Shown in pieces: positions 1 through 7,446 of a stretch of DNA of 10,014 nucleotides (positions are counted from its first letter, which is position 1; each line of letters opens with the position of its first letter). The stretch comes from Halieaceae bacterium. Its GTDB lineage: Bacteria > Pseudomonadota > Gammaproteobacteria > Pseudomonadales > Halieaceae. The translations under genes were made by a program, and so were the position numbers. The notes beneath the pieces are model-generated. The model worked only from the letters and a program-made list of their open reading frames with translations, was not told the origin of the DNA and did no database searches. Location: NCBI GenBank assembly GCA_018666055.1, contig JABJAS010000362.1:1-10014 (forward strand). Reading direction: 5' to 3'.

Positions 1-156
1 AAATATAATGGGGGATGAAGACCAGCCCAGCCACTCTGGAATGCCCGCATTGGCAACCACCACACCAAACACGAACGCGAAGGGAATCGCGGGAATAAAC
101 AGCGGCAGGGCGCCCAAGGCGCCGCTGATCACGGGGGATGATCGCTCAGTGCTCAT
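1..156 (-). CDS. AzlC-family branched-chain amino acid exporter subunit, N-terminal fragment
   Basis: The ATG at 156 opens a frame of exactly 52 codons that runs off the left edge without a stop. The visible part has a short hydrophilic start, then hydrophobic sequence around 'ALPLFIPAIPFAFVFGVVVA' (residues 16-35), a Gly-Ile-Pro turn and 'SSSPIIF' at the edge. This matches the start of AzlC/YgaZ proteins: a Pro-containing first helix ending in PFAFxFG, then the Ser-rich stretch before the AGASQ motif, which would lie just outside the window. In the family, the large subunit AzlC (YgaZ) pairs with small AzlD (YgaH) to export branched-chain amino acids across the inner membrane; azlD is often the next gene, here beyond the left edge. 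No strong ribosome binding site is seen upstream. The gene is divergent from the DUF418 gene at 708. The family call is fairly secure from the motif, but the substrate is inferred. Confidence 0.72.
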   Translation of the reverse strand, partial: MSTERSSPVISGALGALPLFIPAIPFAFVFGVVVANAGIPEWLGWSSSPIIF

Positions 157-267
157 GGTGTCAGACCGGCAACATGCAGTGATAGCAGGCTGGGTGTTAA
201 TAGGGGAGGCAAAGAGTGCGTCATGGGTTTCCTATCTGGGCGAACCGTCGTAAATAGTGAGGTCGTC

Positions 268-324
268 TTATGACGGCACAGACGGGGTAAGCGCCAGAAT
301 AGAGCGATGCAGCGGATGACGCAT
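268..324 (-). other. Possible 18-codon leader peptide or truncated gene start
   Basis: An ATG at 324 is preceded by a good Shine-Dalgarno sequence, AGGAAGG at 338-332, with a 7-base spacer. The frame encodes MRHPLHRSILALTPSVPS and then stops. A basic start followed by a short hydrophobic run resembles the first residues of a secreted or outer-membrane protein. It may therefore be the surviving 5' end of a lost gene. A leader peptide upstream of the AzlC-like gene, whose start is 111 bases downstream on the same strand, is also possible. It is too short to judge by coding statistics; the ribosome binding site is the main support. Confidence 0.25.
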
Positions 325-353
325 GATAATACCTTCCTACAGAGTTGGATGTT

Positions 354-370
354 GGCCGTGAGGTACGGCC
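354..370. repeat. Small perfect inverted repeat (hairpin)
   Basis: GGCCGT (354-359) and ACGGCC (365-370) form a perfect 6-bp stem with a 5-base loop. It sits about 15 bases upstream of the Shine-Dalgarno of the 18-codon ORF on the minus strand. No T-run follows on either strand, so it is not a typical intrinsic terminator. It could be a leader RNA hairpin, a protein-binding site or chance. Confidence 0.3.
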
Positions 371-707
371 CTGTTTGCTTGAAGTAGAGCAGCATAGGGG
401 CAGCGCCCACGCGGTATTCGAACACGATCATCATAGTGCAAACAAGCCCAGCACGATGGGCGGTTGATTAAGTTGCTCCGCCGCTGGCACGGCTTGTGAA
501 ACCAACGCCGAGATACCATGATGCAACGACGAGTGGCGGCTCGATCAAGTGGTCGGCCACTGCCTGGCTGTCCCGGCTTCTTGCGCTGCCACATAGTTCG
601 GCTGGATGGCGTTGGAGGGTAAAGTGATTGAGCACAGGCCAAACAGTGGGGTTGTTAAGAGGATGGGAAATAATGTGCGGGTCTGAGCGAAAAGTGCGTG
701 ACTTACG

Positions 708-1886
708 GTGGTAACGACTGCCAACGAGCGGATCGCCTTTTTTGATGTGCTCAGGGGTGTCGCGCTATTTGGCATCTTAATCGTCAACGTATTCAGTTTC
801 GGCGCTGACGCTACCGTGTGGACAGACCCCCTGAACCGAACTTTCTGGGCGCTCAAGCACATTCTTTTTGAGTCCAAGTTCTGGGCACTCTACAGTTTAT
901 TATTCGGCATGGGCTTTTACTTACAGAGCCTGTCCCCCGGTTATACGCTGGGGCGCGCCGTTCGAAGACTGCTGGTTCTGATGGCTTTGGGCTGCCTGCA
1001 TGGTCTGTTGTTTGAGGGCGATATCCTCATGTTGTATGCGGAACTTGGCCTACTGTTATTGGTGCTCAATCGCCTTCCCAATCATTGGCTTGTGTGTGTG
1101 GGTGTTGTGCTCAGTCTCAGTTTTCCTTTGGGGCATTTATTAGGGGGTGATCGTGGCGACGAATGGCCGCCAGAGGACAGAGACGAGGCCATTGAATGGC
1201 TTGAAAACGACCTGGCGCACTCACCGTTATCAATCGGTGATTTTGCCGACGTGCTCACTTACCATCGCGAGAACATCCCAGAGTTGTTTTGGGCCGACTG
1301 GCAATATCCCGATTCAGGATTGCTGGTACTGTCCTTCTTTTTAGGCGGCGTTGTTTTCATGCGCGTTGGGTGGCCTCGACTGCAATCGCTGTCGATGTCA
1401 TCTTGCTGTCGCGTGGCGGCGAGTTGTTGGCTGGCGGGCTTTTTATTAATGGGAGTTGAGCGCTACTTAGCGGCAACGATGGGCTACCAGGTGTTTGGCA
1501 AATCAACTGCGTCAGCGCTCGGTGTGCTGGTCGGAGATGTGGTCTATCTGTGCGCCACGATATCCTTAACGGGTGCTTGGTTTATCAGTGTCTGGTGCTG
1601 GACCCGAAGCGATCGCTTTATCGCCCTTCGTACGCGTGTTGCCAGCGCAGGACGCGTGAGTCTATCGGCATACCTCAGCCAGACCCTTGTTTTCACGACG
1701 GTATTTTATGGCTACGGCCTCGGCAAAGCTTTCCAATGGGGGCCCTTCGCGGTGTGCTGCTTTGCGGTAATGGTTTACCTCACGCAGTTGGTGGTCTGCC
1801 ACTGGTGGTGTCAGCGATTCCGCCTCGGACCAATGGAGTGGCTATGGCGCTCTCTCACCAATCTTCGCTGGGAGTCGATTCGGTAG
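708..1886 (+). CDS. DUF418 domain-containing multi-pass inner-membrane protein
   Basis: This 392-residue protein has the usual length and layout of DUF418 (YeiB-like) proteins. Residues 11-31 carry the typical opening 'FFDVLRGVALFGILIVNVFS'; 'LYSLLFGMGFYLQ' lies at 61-73. An Arg-rich connector with 'LLVLMALGCLHGLLF' follows at 88-102. The C-terminal DUF418 region (about 307-384) has 'AGRVSLSAYLSQTLVF' and ends with 'RFRLGPMEWLWRSLT', the family hallmark GPxEWLWR. About eight to ten hydrophobic segments alternate with a hydrophilic loop at 147-200 rich in Asp, Glu and Trp. The biochemical role of the family is not established; transport or acyl transfer has been proposed because of its likeness to membrane acyltransferases. 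The start is GTG 708, because a TGA stop lies in frame just upstream at 699-701 and the family motif begins eight codons later. No clear ribosome binding site is seen. The gene is convergent with the synthetase gene and appears monocistronic. Confidence 0.9.
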   Translation: MVTTANERIAFFDVLRGVALFGILIVNVFSFGADATVWTDPLNRTFWALKHILFESKFWALYSLLFGMGFYLQSLSPGYTLGRAVRRLLVLMALGCLHGLLFEGDILMLYAELGLLLLVLNRLPNHWLVCVGVVLSLSFPLGHLLGGDRGDEWPPEDRDEAIEWLENDLAHSPLSIGDFADVLTYHRENIPELFWADWQYPDSGLLVLSFFLGGVVFMRVGWPRLQSLSMSSCCRVAASCWLAGFLLMGVERYLAATMGYQVFGKSTASALGVLVGDVVYLCATISLTGAWFISVWCWTRSDRFIALRTRVASAGRVSLSAYLSQTLVFTTVFYGYGLGKAFQWGPFAVCCFAVMVYLTQLVVCHWWCQRFRLGPMEWLWRSLTNLRWESIR

Positions 1887-1941
1887 GTGCGGTCGCGTGA
1901 CCTGGTATGACCTGCAGGTGCTGCTCCGCCGGTTGCCCTAG

Positions 1942-1975
1942 CTAAGACAATTCACTGAAAAGGCGCCAGTCTTAG
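1942..1975. repeat. Interrupted inverted repeat at a convergent gene junction
   Basis: CTAAGAC (1942-1948) pairs with GTCTTAG (1969-1975) across a 20-base loop that contains the palindrome GGCGCC (1962-1967). The right arm overlaps the TAA stop of the minus-strand synthetase gene. The junction with the DUF418 gene (stop at 1886) lies just left. No T-run follows on either strand, so a terminator role for the two convergent genes is only a guess. A 10-bp palindrome, ACCTGCAGGT, is nearby at 1910-1919. Confidence 0.25.
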
Positions 1976-4900
1976 TGTGACAGGGGCTCGGGGTTGACGG
2001 GTTGAGTCGGGCTGCCTGTGTGCAGTCCGGGCGGGAGCTGCATCGCCTTTAGGATCAATGACTGCGGAGACACCGTTACATTGTCTGCCAGCGTGGCGCC
2101 TCCCATCAGCATTGAGCCATGGTTGATCACGGTGTTGTTACCAATCTTAGTTCGCGTCACGTTCAGTATGCGATGCTCAAAGCTGTGGAGCTGCATTTGC
2201 CCATTTATCACGCAGTCATCACCAATGTCCACGGCGTGCCAGTCAGAGAGCTGGATGGGTAGCCCGATCAGGCTTCGTTGGCCGATTCGACAGCCAAACC
2301 GCCGCAACAAGGGGTTAGCCAGAGCGGTTCCTGCGATGGTACTCATAAAGCTCGACATGAGCCTAAAAAAGCAATCTTGTGCGAGAAAATACGCAAAGTG
2401 GCGCACCGACCAAAAAGGCGCACTGTTTTTTCCTCCCCAGGAATTGCCCACGAGCAGATACTTAATGAGCAGTGCGAGGAGCGGCAAGCTAATCGGGAAC
2501 AGGATGCTGGTGATCAGTGCCGCCCCAATATTGCTGAAACCCAGGGCATTGAGGGATACCAGCAGCGTGGTGGCGAGAAAGACGGTGATACTGGGTACAA
2601 CACCAACCGAGGCAAAATCATTCAACACAAAACGCATCATGAAGACCCACCAGGATGGCTTAGGGTGAACAGGTTGTGCCGCCTGCAGCGCCGCGCCAAG
2701 GGATAATGCTGGATTTCCTGCGAGAACCCGCGGCAGGTCTGGACGATCTGTGTACTGTTCGCGGTAGTCGTGGGGGCCAATTGGCGTCGACACTCCTAGC
2801 AGCAAATTGCCGGGCAACGCGCCAGGTTCAATCATGGCGTTATTACTGGCGAAGAAACCCGCGGGTAAACGCAATGGCTTCACTAAAAGAAATGCGCCGT
2901 GTTCATCTAACACGTTGCAGTAGCACCCTTGAGCGATAAAAATATTGGCATCGGCGTCGAGTTGTTCGGGTAATACATTCACCAGCGCGTCGCATTCTGA
3001 GGCTCCGACTCGAGAGAATTTCACGCCGGCCAGTGCTCGCAGATACTGCCCCGTCAGACTCCAACCCCACATTTGCTGAATTTGATTCATTTTGGTTTGT
3101 CGATATCGGGCCAGTGTGCCCGTGAGGCTGAAGGCGCTAATCCATCCCGGCGGAGTAGGCGTTAGCCGAAGAAAGACGCAAAGCAGAAGCGAACTAGACA
3201 ACACGCCGATCCAGATGCCGGCAATGCCAGCGCCCCCTATTTTGAGAATGTCACCGAAGGTGAGCACGGCATCGTCCGCACTGAGCGTATTGAGCGCGTC
3301 TAGGCCGAGAAAAAAAGACGCGATGAGCGCGATAAACGCGCCGGGGATTACCACCAATGACAGTTCGAGTGCCAGCTGCAGCAGGACATTGCGCACGTCG
3401 ATGGCGGCCATGATGAGCCGGCTGCGCTGCGGCTGATTGGGCGTTTTCACTTGATGAAACGTGCCCACCACGGTGCCTGGAACACCACTGACTTGTGAAT
3501 AGGCGTCGCACGCGCTTTGTAGCGAAGACAGGGGCGTTAACCACGAACCCTCTCCAAGAGTGCCGCCCGCGGATACCATGGCTCGACTCCCCACTCGAGC
3601 GCGGGGGCCAATGTGTATGGGTTTTAGCGTAAAGACGGAAGATGCCCATTCGATCGTGCTGATTTGTGCGCCTGCCTGAATCACCGCGCCTTCCCCAATC
3701 GTCATCAGAGAGAGCGGGCCATACCATTCGGTGCTTTGCGCAATGAAGGTGCCCGGGTGAATGTGCGCGCCAAGACGACGTAAAGCCCAATTAAAAAGGT
3801 TCGGACTTCTCAGGCCATTCACCAGTGGCCTCAAGACAAAGCCCGCTTGTTGTTCCATCCACCAGACCTGTAGGTGATGACTGGAATATTTTTGATAGCG
3901 TCCGGGCTCCAATGTGGCTTCTATCCCCATTCCACGTTGCATCAAACGGAGGAGAACGACCCAGCTCAAATTCACGAAGGGCACAATCATGTAGAGGCAG
4001 TAACTAATAATGGTGGCGCCTAAAAAGCCCAGTACATCGCCCGCAAGCAGCAGGACCTCTGGATCAATAATCGCCAGTCCCAGTCCTGCAACGAGCACCA
4101 GCGGAACGCGCAGTAAAATGGAGGCACTCGCCTGTAAGGCACTGAAAGTGCGAAATGAGTACATCCTGCTCTCTACATCAGTGTCGTCCAAAGTCGATGG
4201 GTTGGGATGACTGCTAGCGGATTCTGCTGCCGGTTGAATCGTGCAATGGAGTGCCGCGATGTCTGCGGCGCAGCGATATTCGCTCAGCAGAGCTCGGACG
4301 GTCACGGGGTAGCCGGCCGCCTGCAAAGTTTGCGTGAGCTGCGCAATGGCAATCGAATGAGCACCCCACTCAACAAAGTCGTCGTGCCAACCAAGTTCGC
4401 TTCCCAATTGTGCCCGGCACAGCGCCAGCACGCCGACGTCCAGCGATTCGTCCACGGCGTCATCGTGTTGCGGGCTAAGTACCGGTCTCTGGTTGGATGT
4501 ACTGGCAAGCGCGGTAACTTTCGGTAACGCGCGCCGATCGATCTTGCCCGACGTGGCGAGGAGATCGAATTGGTCGATCAGGAACACCCGGCTGGGTACG
4601 GCATAGGGAGGGAATTTTTGTCCCACGAGGGTCTGCGCCTCAGCCAGCAGTGGTTGCTCAAGTAGCTGCACATTCGAGTTTGTGTGGGTTTGAGGCCATA
4701 GCGATGGCGCGCGAATAAAGGCGATCAGCTCGTTGTTTTGACAATCGAGTACCGCAGTTTCGAACTCGGTAAAGTGATCTTGCAGCAGCGATTCAATCGG
4801 CTGCGCTTCGACGCGAAATCCCCGAACCTTGAGCTGTGCATCGAGACGACCGTGAAAATGAACTCTCAGTGTTATGGGATCAACATGGCATCGATCACCC

Positions 4901-6255
4901 GATCGATACAGGCGACCGAATTGGGTGTGGGTGAAAAACTGTGCTGCGGTCGCGTCCGGTCGGTTACGGTAGCCCTGTGCCAGCTGACAGCCGCCAATGC
5001 AGAGCTCGCCTTCTGTGCCATGGGTCATCAGTTCCAATGTGGCGGGATCCAGAATGAAGTAGCTTACCCCTGCAAAAGGACTGCCAATCGTGACCGGTTC
5101 GTTGGGCCGTAACAGTTGCCGACTGGTGTCCGTACTGACCTCGGTGGGACCATAAGTATTGATGATCTGTCGGCGCGCCCGTGACCAGGGCTCAACCAGT
5201 GAGGCGGGAAAGGCCTCTCCTGCGGGCACGATATAGCGACAAATAGGATAGGGCAGGTCGATTTCAGGATTGGCGGTTAAAGTGGAGAGCAGCACGGGTG
5301 GGCAAAACAGCGCGGTTACAGAGTGGTCCCTTAAAATGGGGAGTAGCTCCGGACCAGAGCGTAAAGCCGCTTTTGTGAGTAAGACGACTTCACAACCAGC
5401 GACCCAGGCGCTATATAGTTCAGAAATGCTGCCGTCATAACCGAGTGAAGAAGTGAGCGAGCTCGCGTCACTCCCGGGTACAAAATCGTAATAGGTCGCA
5501 TAAGATTGCACGAGATTGATGTATCCCGCATGAGCGCATTCAACCCCCTTGGGTGTGCCAGTGGTGCCGCTGGTATAAAAGAGAGCGGCGATTCGCTGAG
5601 AGGGTGAATCCTCATAAGCGCTGGGGTGAGATGACGATTCGGCTTGAGAAGACGGCATAGCCTGTGGCGCGATAGCGTGTTTATGGGCGATTTTTAGTGA
5701 TTCGAGAGAGCGTATCGTCATGCCCGTCGCGGTAAGAGGGGCGTCAGTGAGAAATGTCAGTTCCGCTTCAGTGATCAACACCGTGGGCGCTGCATCCGCC
5801 AGGATCTGTTGGTAAAGGTGGCTGGGTGACTCCGGGTCAATAAAGACTTGCGTCGCTCCGGCTTTCAGAATTGCAAGGTGCAGTGCGACGATATCGGCAG
5901 AGTCTTGCCGCAAGTGCACCGCCACGACCTCATCGTTTCCAATCAGGTGCTGACGGAGATGGCCCGCGAAGTGGTTGGCTCTGGCGTCGAGCTCGGAGTA
6001 GCTGAGAGACTCCCCCGATTCGGGAACGGTTAGCGCAATCAGATCAGGGAACCGTGCCGCTGAGCGTTCAAAAATTTCGTGTAGCCAACGCGCACCCATT
6101 TGATGGTGATGAGATCCCCAGATGTCTCTCGGTGCAGGCTGACTGAGTACGGTTTTGGTCGGTAAGGGCTCAGCGCTTTCCGCCGCGATAGTGCAGTAGC
6201 GTAACCAGGCAGCGGTCAGTAGTAGGAGGAGAAGCGTTATCCATAGGAGTGTCAT
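1972..6255 (-). CDS. Pls/PosA-type membrane-bound single-module nonribosomal peptide synthetase
   Basis: A 1427-residue protein. Residues 3-18 form a hydrophobic N-terminal anchor. Residues 55-580 are an AMP-binding adenylation domain: A3 'FYTSGTTGTPKG' (226-237), A4 'GYDGS' (272-276), A5 'NTYGPTE' (366-372), A7 'YRSGD' (450-454), A8 'VRGFRVE' (477-483) and A10 'SGKID' with catalytic Lys571. A carrier domain follows (about 600-670); its phosphopantetheine Ser634 lies in 'GAHS', where most carriers have GGHS. The C-terminal half has three helix pairs (about 710-770, 955-1031, 1205-1270) separating three soluble domains. Left-handed beta-helix hexapeptide patterns of acyltransferases appear near 830-900 and 1319-1400. 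There is no condensation or thioesterase domain. This is the architecture of epsilon-poly-lysine synthetase Pls, in which the tandem C-terminal domains join monomers. The product here is unknown, and an extra N-terminal anchor is added. It lies 33 bp downstream of the amidinotransferase gene and is probably cotranscribed. No strong ribosome binding site is seen; Met53 is an alternative start that would drop the anchor. Confidence 0.9.
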   Translation of the reverse strand: MTLLWITLLLLLLTAAWLRYCTIAAESAEPLPTKTVLSQPAPRDIWGSHHHQMGARWLHEIFERSAARFPDLIALTVPESGESLSYSELDARANHFAGHLRQHLIGNDEVVAVHLRQDSADIVALHLAILKAGATQVFIDPESPSHLYQQILADAAPTVLITEAELTFLTDAPLTATGMTIRSLESLKIAHKHAIAPQAMPSSQAESSSHPSAYEDSPSQRIAALFYTSGTTGTPKGVECAHAGYINLVQSYATYYDFVPGSDASSLTSSLGYDGSISELYSAWVAGCEVVLLTKAALRSGPELLPILRDHSVTALFCPPVLLSTLTANPEIDLPYPICRYIVPAGEAFPASLVEPWSRARRQIINTYGPTEVSTDTSRQLLRPNEPVTIGSPFAGVSYFILDPATLELMTHGTEGELCIGGCQLAQGYRNRPDATAAQFFTHTQFGRLYRSGDRCHVDPITLRVHFHGRLDAQLKVRGFRVEAQPIESLLQDHFTEFETAVLDCQNNELIAFIRAPSLWPQTHTNSNVQLLEQPLLAEAQTLVGQKFPPYAVPSRVFLIDQFDLLATSGKIDRRALPKVTALASTSNQRPVLSPQHDDAVDESLDVGVLALCRAQLGSELGWHDDFVEWGAHSIAIAQLTQTLQAAGYPVTVRALLSEYRCAADIAALHCTIQPAAESASSHPNPSTLDDTDVESRMYSFRTFSALQASASILLRVPLVLVAGLGLAIIDPEVLLLAGDVLGFLGATIISYCLYMIVPFVNLSWVVLLRLMQRGMGIEATLEPGRYQKYSSHHLQVWWMEQQAGFVLRPLVNGLRSPNLFNWALRRLGAHIHPGTFIAQSTEWYGPLSLMTIGEGAVIQAGAQISTIEWASSVFTLKPIHIGPRARVGSRAMVSAGGTLGEGSWLTPLSSLQSACDAYSQVSGVPGTVVGTFHQVKTPNQPQRSRLIMAAIDVRNVLLQLALELSLVVIPGAFIALIASFFLGLDALNTLSADDAVLTFGDILKIGGAGIAGIWIGVLSSSLLLCVFLRLTPTPPGWISAFSLTGTLARYRQTKMNQIQQMWGWSLTGQYLRALAGVKFSRVGASECDALVNVLPEQLDADANIFIAQGCYCNVLDEHGAFLLVKPLRLPAGFFASNNAMIEPGALPGNLLLGVSTPIGPHDYREQYTDRPDLPRVLAGNPALSLGAALQAAQPVHPKPSWWVFMMRFVLNDFASVGVVPSITVFLATTLLVSLNALGFSNIGAALITSILFPISLPLLALLIKYLLVGNSWGGKNSAPFWSVRHFAYFLAQDCFFRLMSSFMSTIAGTALANPLLRRFGCRIGQRSLIGLPIQLSDWHAVDIGDDCVINGQMQLHSFEHRILNVTRTKIGNNTVINHGSMLMGGATLADNVTVSPQSLILKAMQLPPGLHTGSPTQPVNPEPLSH

Positions 6256-6288
6256 AAGTCTGGGGAGTGCGCGAACAACCTGCGCAGC

Positions 6289-7338
6289 TTAGTCGAAATA
6301 CGACTCCATCTTACCGCGGCGGCGCGTGTCCAGGGTGACACAATGAAAGCCACCACCCATCATGCGAGAGTGCCTGAGCTTTAAGGGGATTACCTCCATT
6401 TGGTGGCTTTCTAATAATCTAATCAGCGCCGTTTGATCGCGGTCCACGACGACTGTCTCGGGGCCTAAGCTAAAAAGGTTCATGTCAATCCACTCGCTGC
6501 CGATCGCTTGCTCTAAATACTCGGTACTGTAGCGATCCTGATTTTCCATGGGGGGGCTGAAGAGTATCTCCCACTGTTTTAAAAATGGTGGGATGGTATC
6601 TGATGATAATCGAGCGGGATTGGCGAGTAACAGACCGGGCTTGAGCGCGACCAAGGTCGAGTCAATGTGGCTGCCATAGTAGACGTCTTTCATAAAGTGC
6701 ACGGTAAACTCGTTTCCTAAGACGCGTTGTAACCAGCGTCCTCCCAGTTCATTGCCCGTTGCACTCACGAGGTACAGCAAATCGCGACCAAATCGTAATA
6801 CATTGGCCGCATCAAAGGCGGGCTCGATATTGCGAGGCGTCGGTGCTGATACGTCGTACTCAAATAACCGGTCCTCGAGCATGGGCTTGGGGGCTGCGAA
6901 CCAATTCGCGCCCTCTTCGAGATACTCCATGAGCAAGCGACGGTAGGAGCCCGTTTCGAGAGATCGGCCCCTGATGACGTTGGGTGTTTCGATAACGGTA
7001 TCGCCAATAACGAGCAGTACGTCTCTGGGACAATAGTTGTAATACCCTTGGCACTCCCAATGGGGGGTCTTGATGACCCGATCATGCGGCCAGTCATCGG
7101 GCCTATTGACAGTGATCCCCCTTGCTTCGAGTGCTTGAATAAACACCTGCAAATCTTCTTCGGTTTCTTCAATAATTTGATCAGGAAAAACACCCTGGGG
7201 CAGCGCATCGAGCGCACGATCAGGGTATTCCGCTAGTCGAGTGCTCGGGTCGGCAAAGGGAAAACGGGCACCCAAAGGATTCCCCACAACGACCTCTTCT
7301 AGCGGATCCCACTCGTTGCAACTCCAGACTCTGGGCAT
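6289..7338 (-). CDS. AGAT-family amidinotransferase (arginine:amine amidinotransferase)
   Basis: This 349-residue enzyme resembles L-arginine:glycine amidinotransferase and its bacterial relatives (StrB1, CyrA, SxtG). These cytosolic enzymes move the amidino group of arginine, through a Cys-bound intermediate, to an acceptor amine and release ornithine. All three catalytic positions are visible: Asp176 in 'FDAANVLRFGRD', His224 in 'GSHIDST' and Cys333 in 'GGGFHCVTLDTRRRG'. Their spacing is close to that of human AGAT (Asp254, His303, Cys407). The opening 'NEWDPLEEVVVG' (8-19) and 'CPRD' (103-106) are also family motifs. Human AGAT has Met302 just before the His; here it is Ser223, and the position of Asn300 is Tyr221. 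The acceptor is therefore probably not glycine, though that is inference. The ATG at 7338 fits the family N-terminus; no strong ribosome binding site or promoter is seen. The gene heads an operon with the Pls-type synthetase, suggesting it supplies a guanidino building block, supplies ornithine, or modifies the product. Confidence 0.92.
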   Translation of the reverse strand: MPRVWSCNEWDPLEEVVVGNPLGARFPFADPSTRLAEYPDRALDALPQGVFPDQIIEETEEDLQVFIQALEARGITVNRPDDWPHDRVIKTPHWECQGYYNYCPRDVLLVIGDTVIETPNVIRGRSLETGSYRRLLMEYLEEGANWFAAPKPMLEDRLFEYDVSAPTPRNIEPAFDAANVLRFGRDLLYLVSATGNELGGRWLQRVLGNEFTVHFMKDVYYGSHIDSTLVALKPGLLLANPARLSSDTIPPFLKQWEILFSPPMENQDRYSTEYLEQAIGSEWIDMNLFSLGPETVVVDRDQTALIRLLESHQMEVIPLKLRHSRMMGGGFHCVTLDTRRRGKMESYFD

Positions 7339-7400
7339 CAGTGCTTACTCAAGGTTAAATTTAAAGAGAACTCGATCAGTTGGGAGGAGCGATGCGTCAC
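7339..7400 (-). promoter_or_regulatory. Probable promoter region of the amidinotransferase-synthetase operon
   Basis: Only 62 bases separate the upstream gene's terminator T-run from the amidinotransferase ATG, so an operon promoter should lie here or overlap the terminator. An AT-rich perfect palindrome, TTAAATTTAA, occupies 7355-7364. It could hold a -10 element or an operator. No properly spaced sigma-70 -35/-10 pair was found by eye, so this rests mainly on position. Confidence 0.3.
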
Positions 7401-7424
7401 AAAAAAGGCCACCTTTAGGTGGCC
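7401..7424 (-). terminator. Rho-independent terminator of the small secreted protein gene
   Basis: On the minus strand a perfect 7-bp stem, GGCCACC / GGTGGCC (7424-7418 with 7413-7407), closes a 4-base loop and is followed directly by six Ts (7406-7401). It begins 22 bases after the stop of the 126-residue protein gene. It should insulate the amidinotransferase operon from that gene. The plus strand lacks a T-run after the stem, so termination is one-directional. Confidence 0.9.
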
Positions 7425-7446
7425 CTGACAATACTAAGCACGGTGC

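Larger units (their letters stand above)
157..707. other. 550-bp gap without a convincing gene; scattered protein-like fragments
   Basis: This gap lies between two divergent genes. Several minus-strand frames are open but give no recognisable protein. Short stretches look protein-like but lie in different frames. One is a hydrophobic, signal-like run 'LFPILLTTPLFGLCSITLP' around 610-670, ended by a stop near 545. The next is 'EPPLVVASWYLGVGF' around 490-545 in another frame. The last is 'EQLNQPPIVLGLFAL' around 437-480 in a third frame. This could be a decayed small membrane-protein gene or chance. No tRNA, insertion sequence or long repeat is visible. The promoters of the flanking divergent genes should lie here, but no strong sigma-70 match was identified. 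Confidence 0.4.

Noticed and set aside
8..253. Plus-strand open frame of 81 codons
   Set aside because: It is antisense to the AzlC-like gene and its upstream region and gives no recognisable protein; the minus strand carries a family motif.
153..642. Two overlapping minus-strand open frames of about 93 and 101 codons
   Set aside because: Arg-, Cys- and Pro-rich low-quality translations with no family motif or ribosome binding site; kept only as part of the gap description.
545..877. Minus-strand open frame of 110 codons overlapping the DUF418 start
   Set aside because: Half of it is antisense to the conserved DUF418 N-terminus; only its last part looks protein-like and it has no good start.
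1607..1618. Palindrome AAGCGATCGCTT
   Set aside because: A single copy inside the DUF418 coding region; no sign of a repeated or regulatory element.
3251..3790. 179-codon minus-strand frame inside the synthetase gene
   Set aside because: A shifted frame of the Pls-type C-terminal domain; the His/Arg-rich translation is typical of an out-of-frame shadow.
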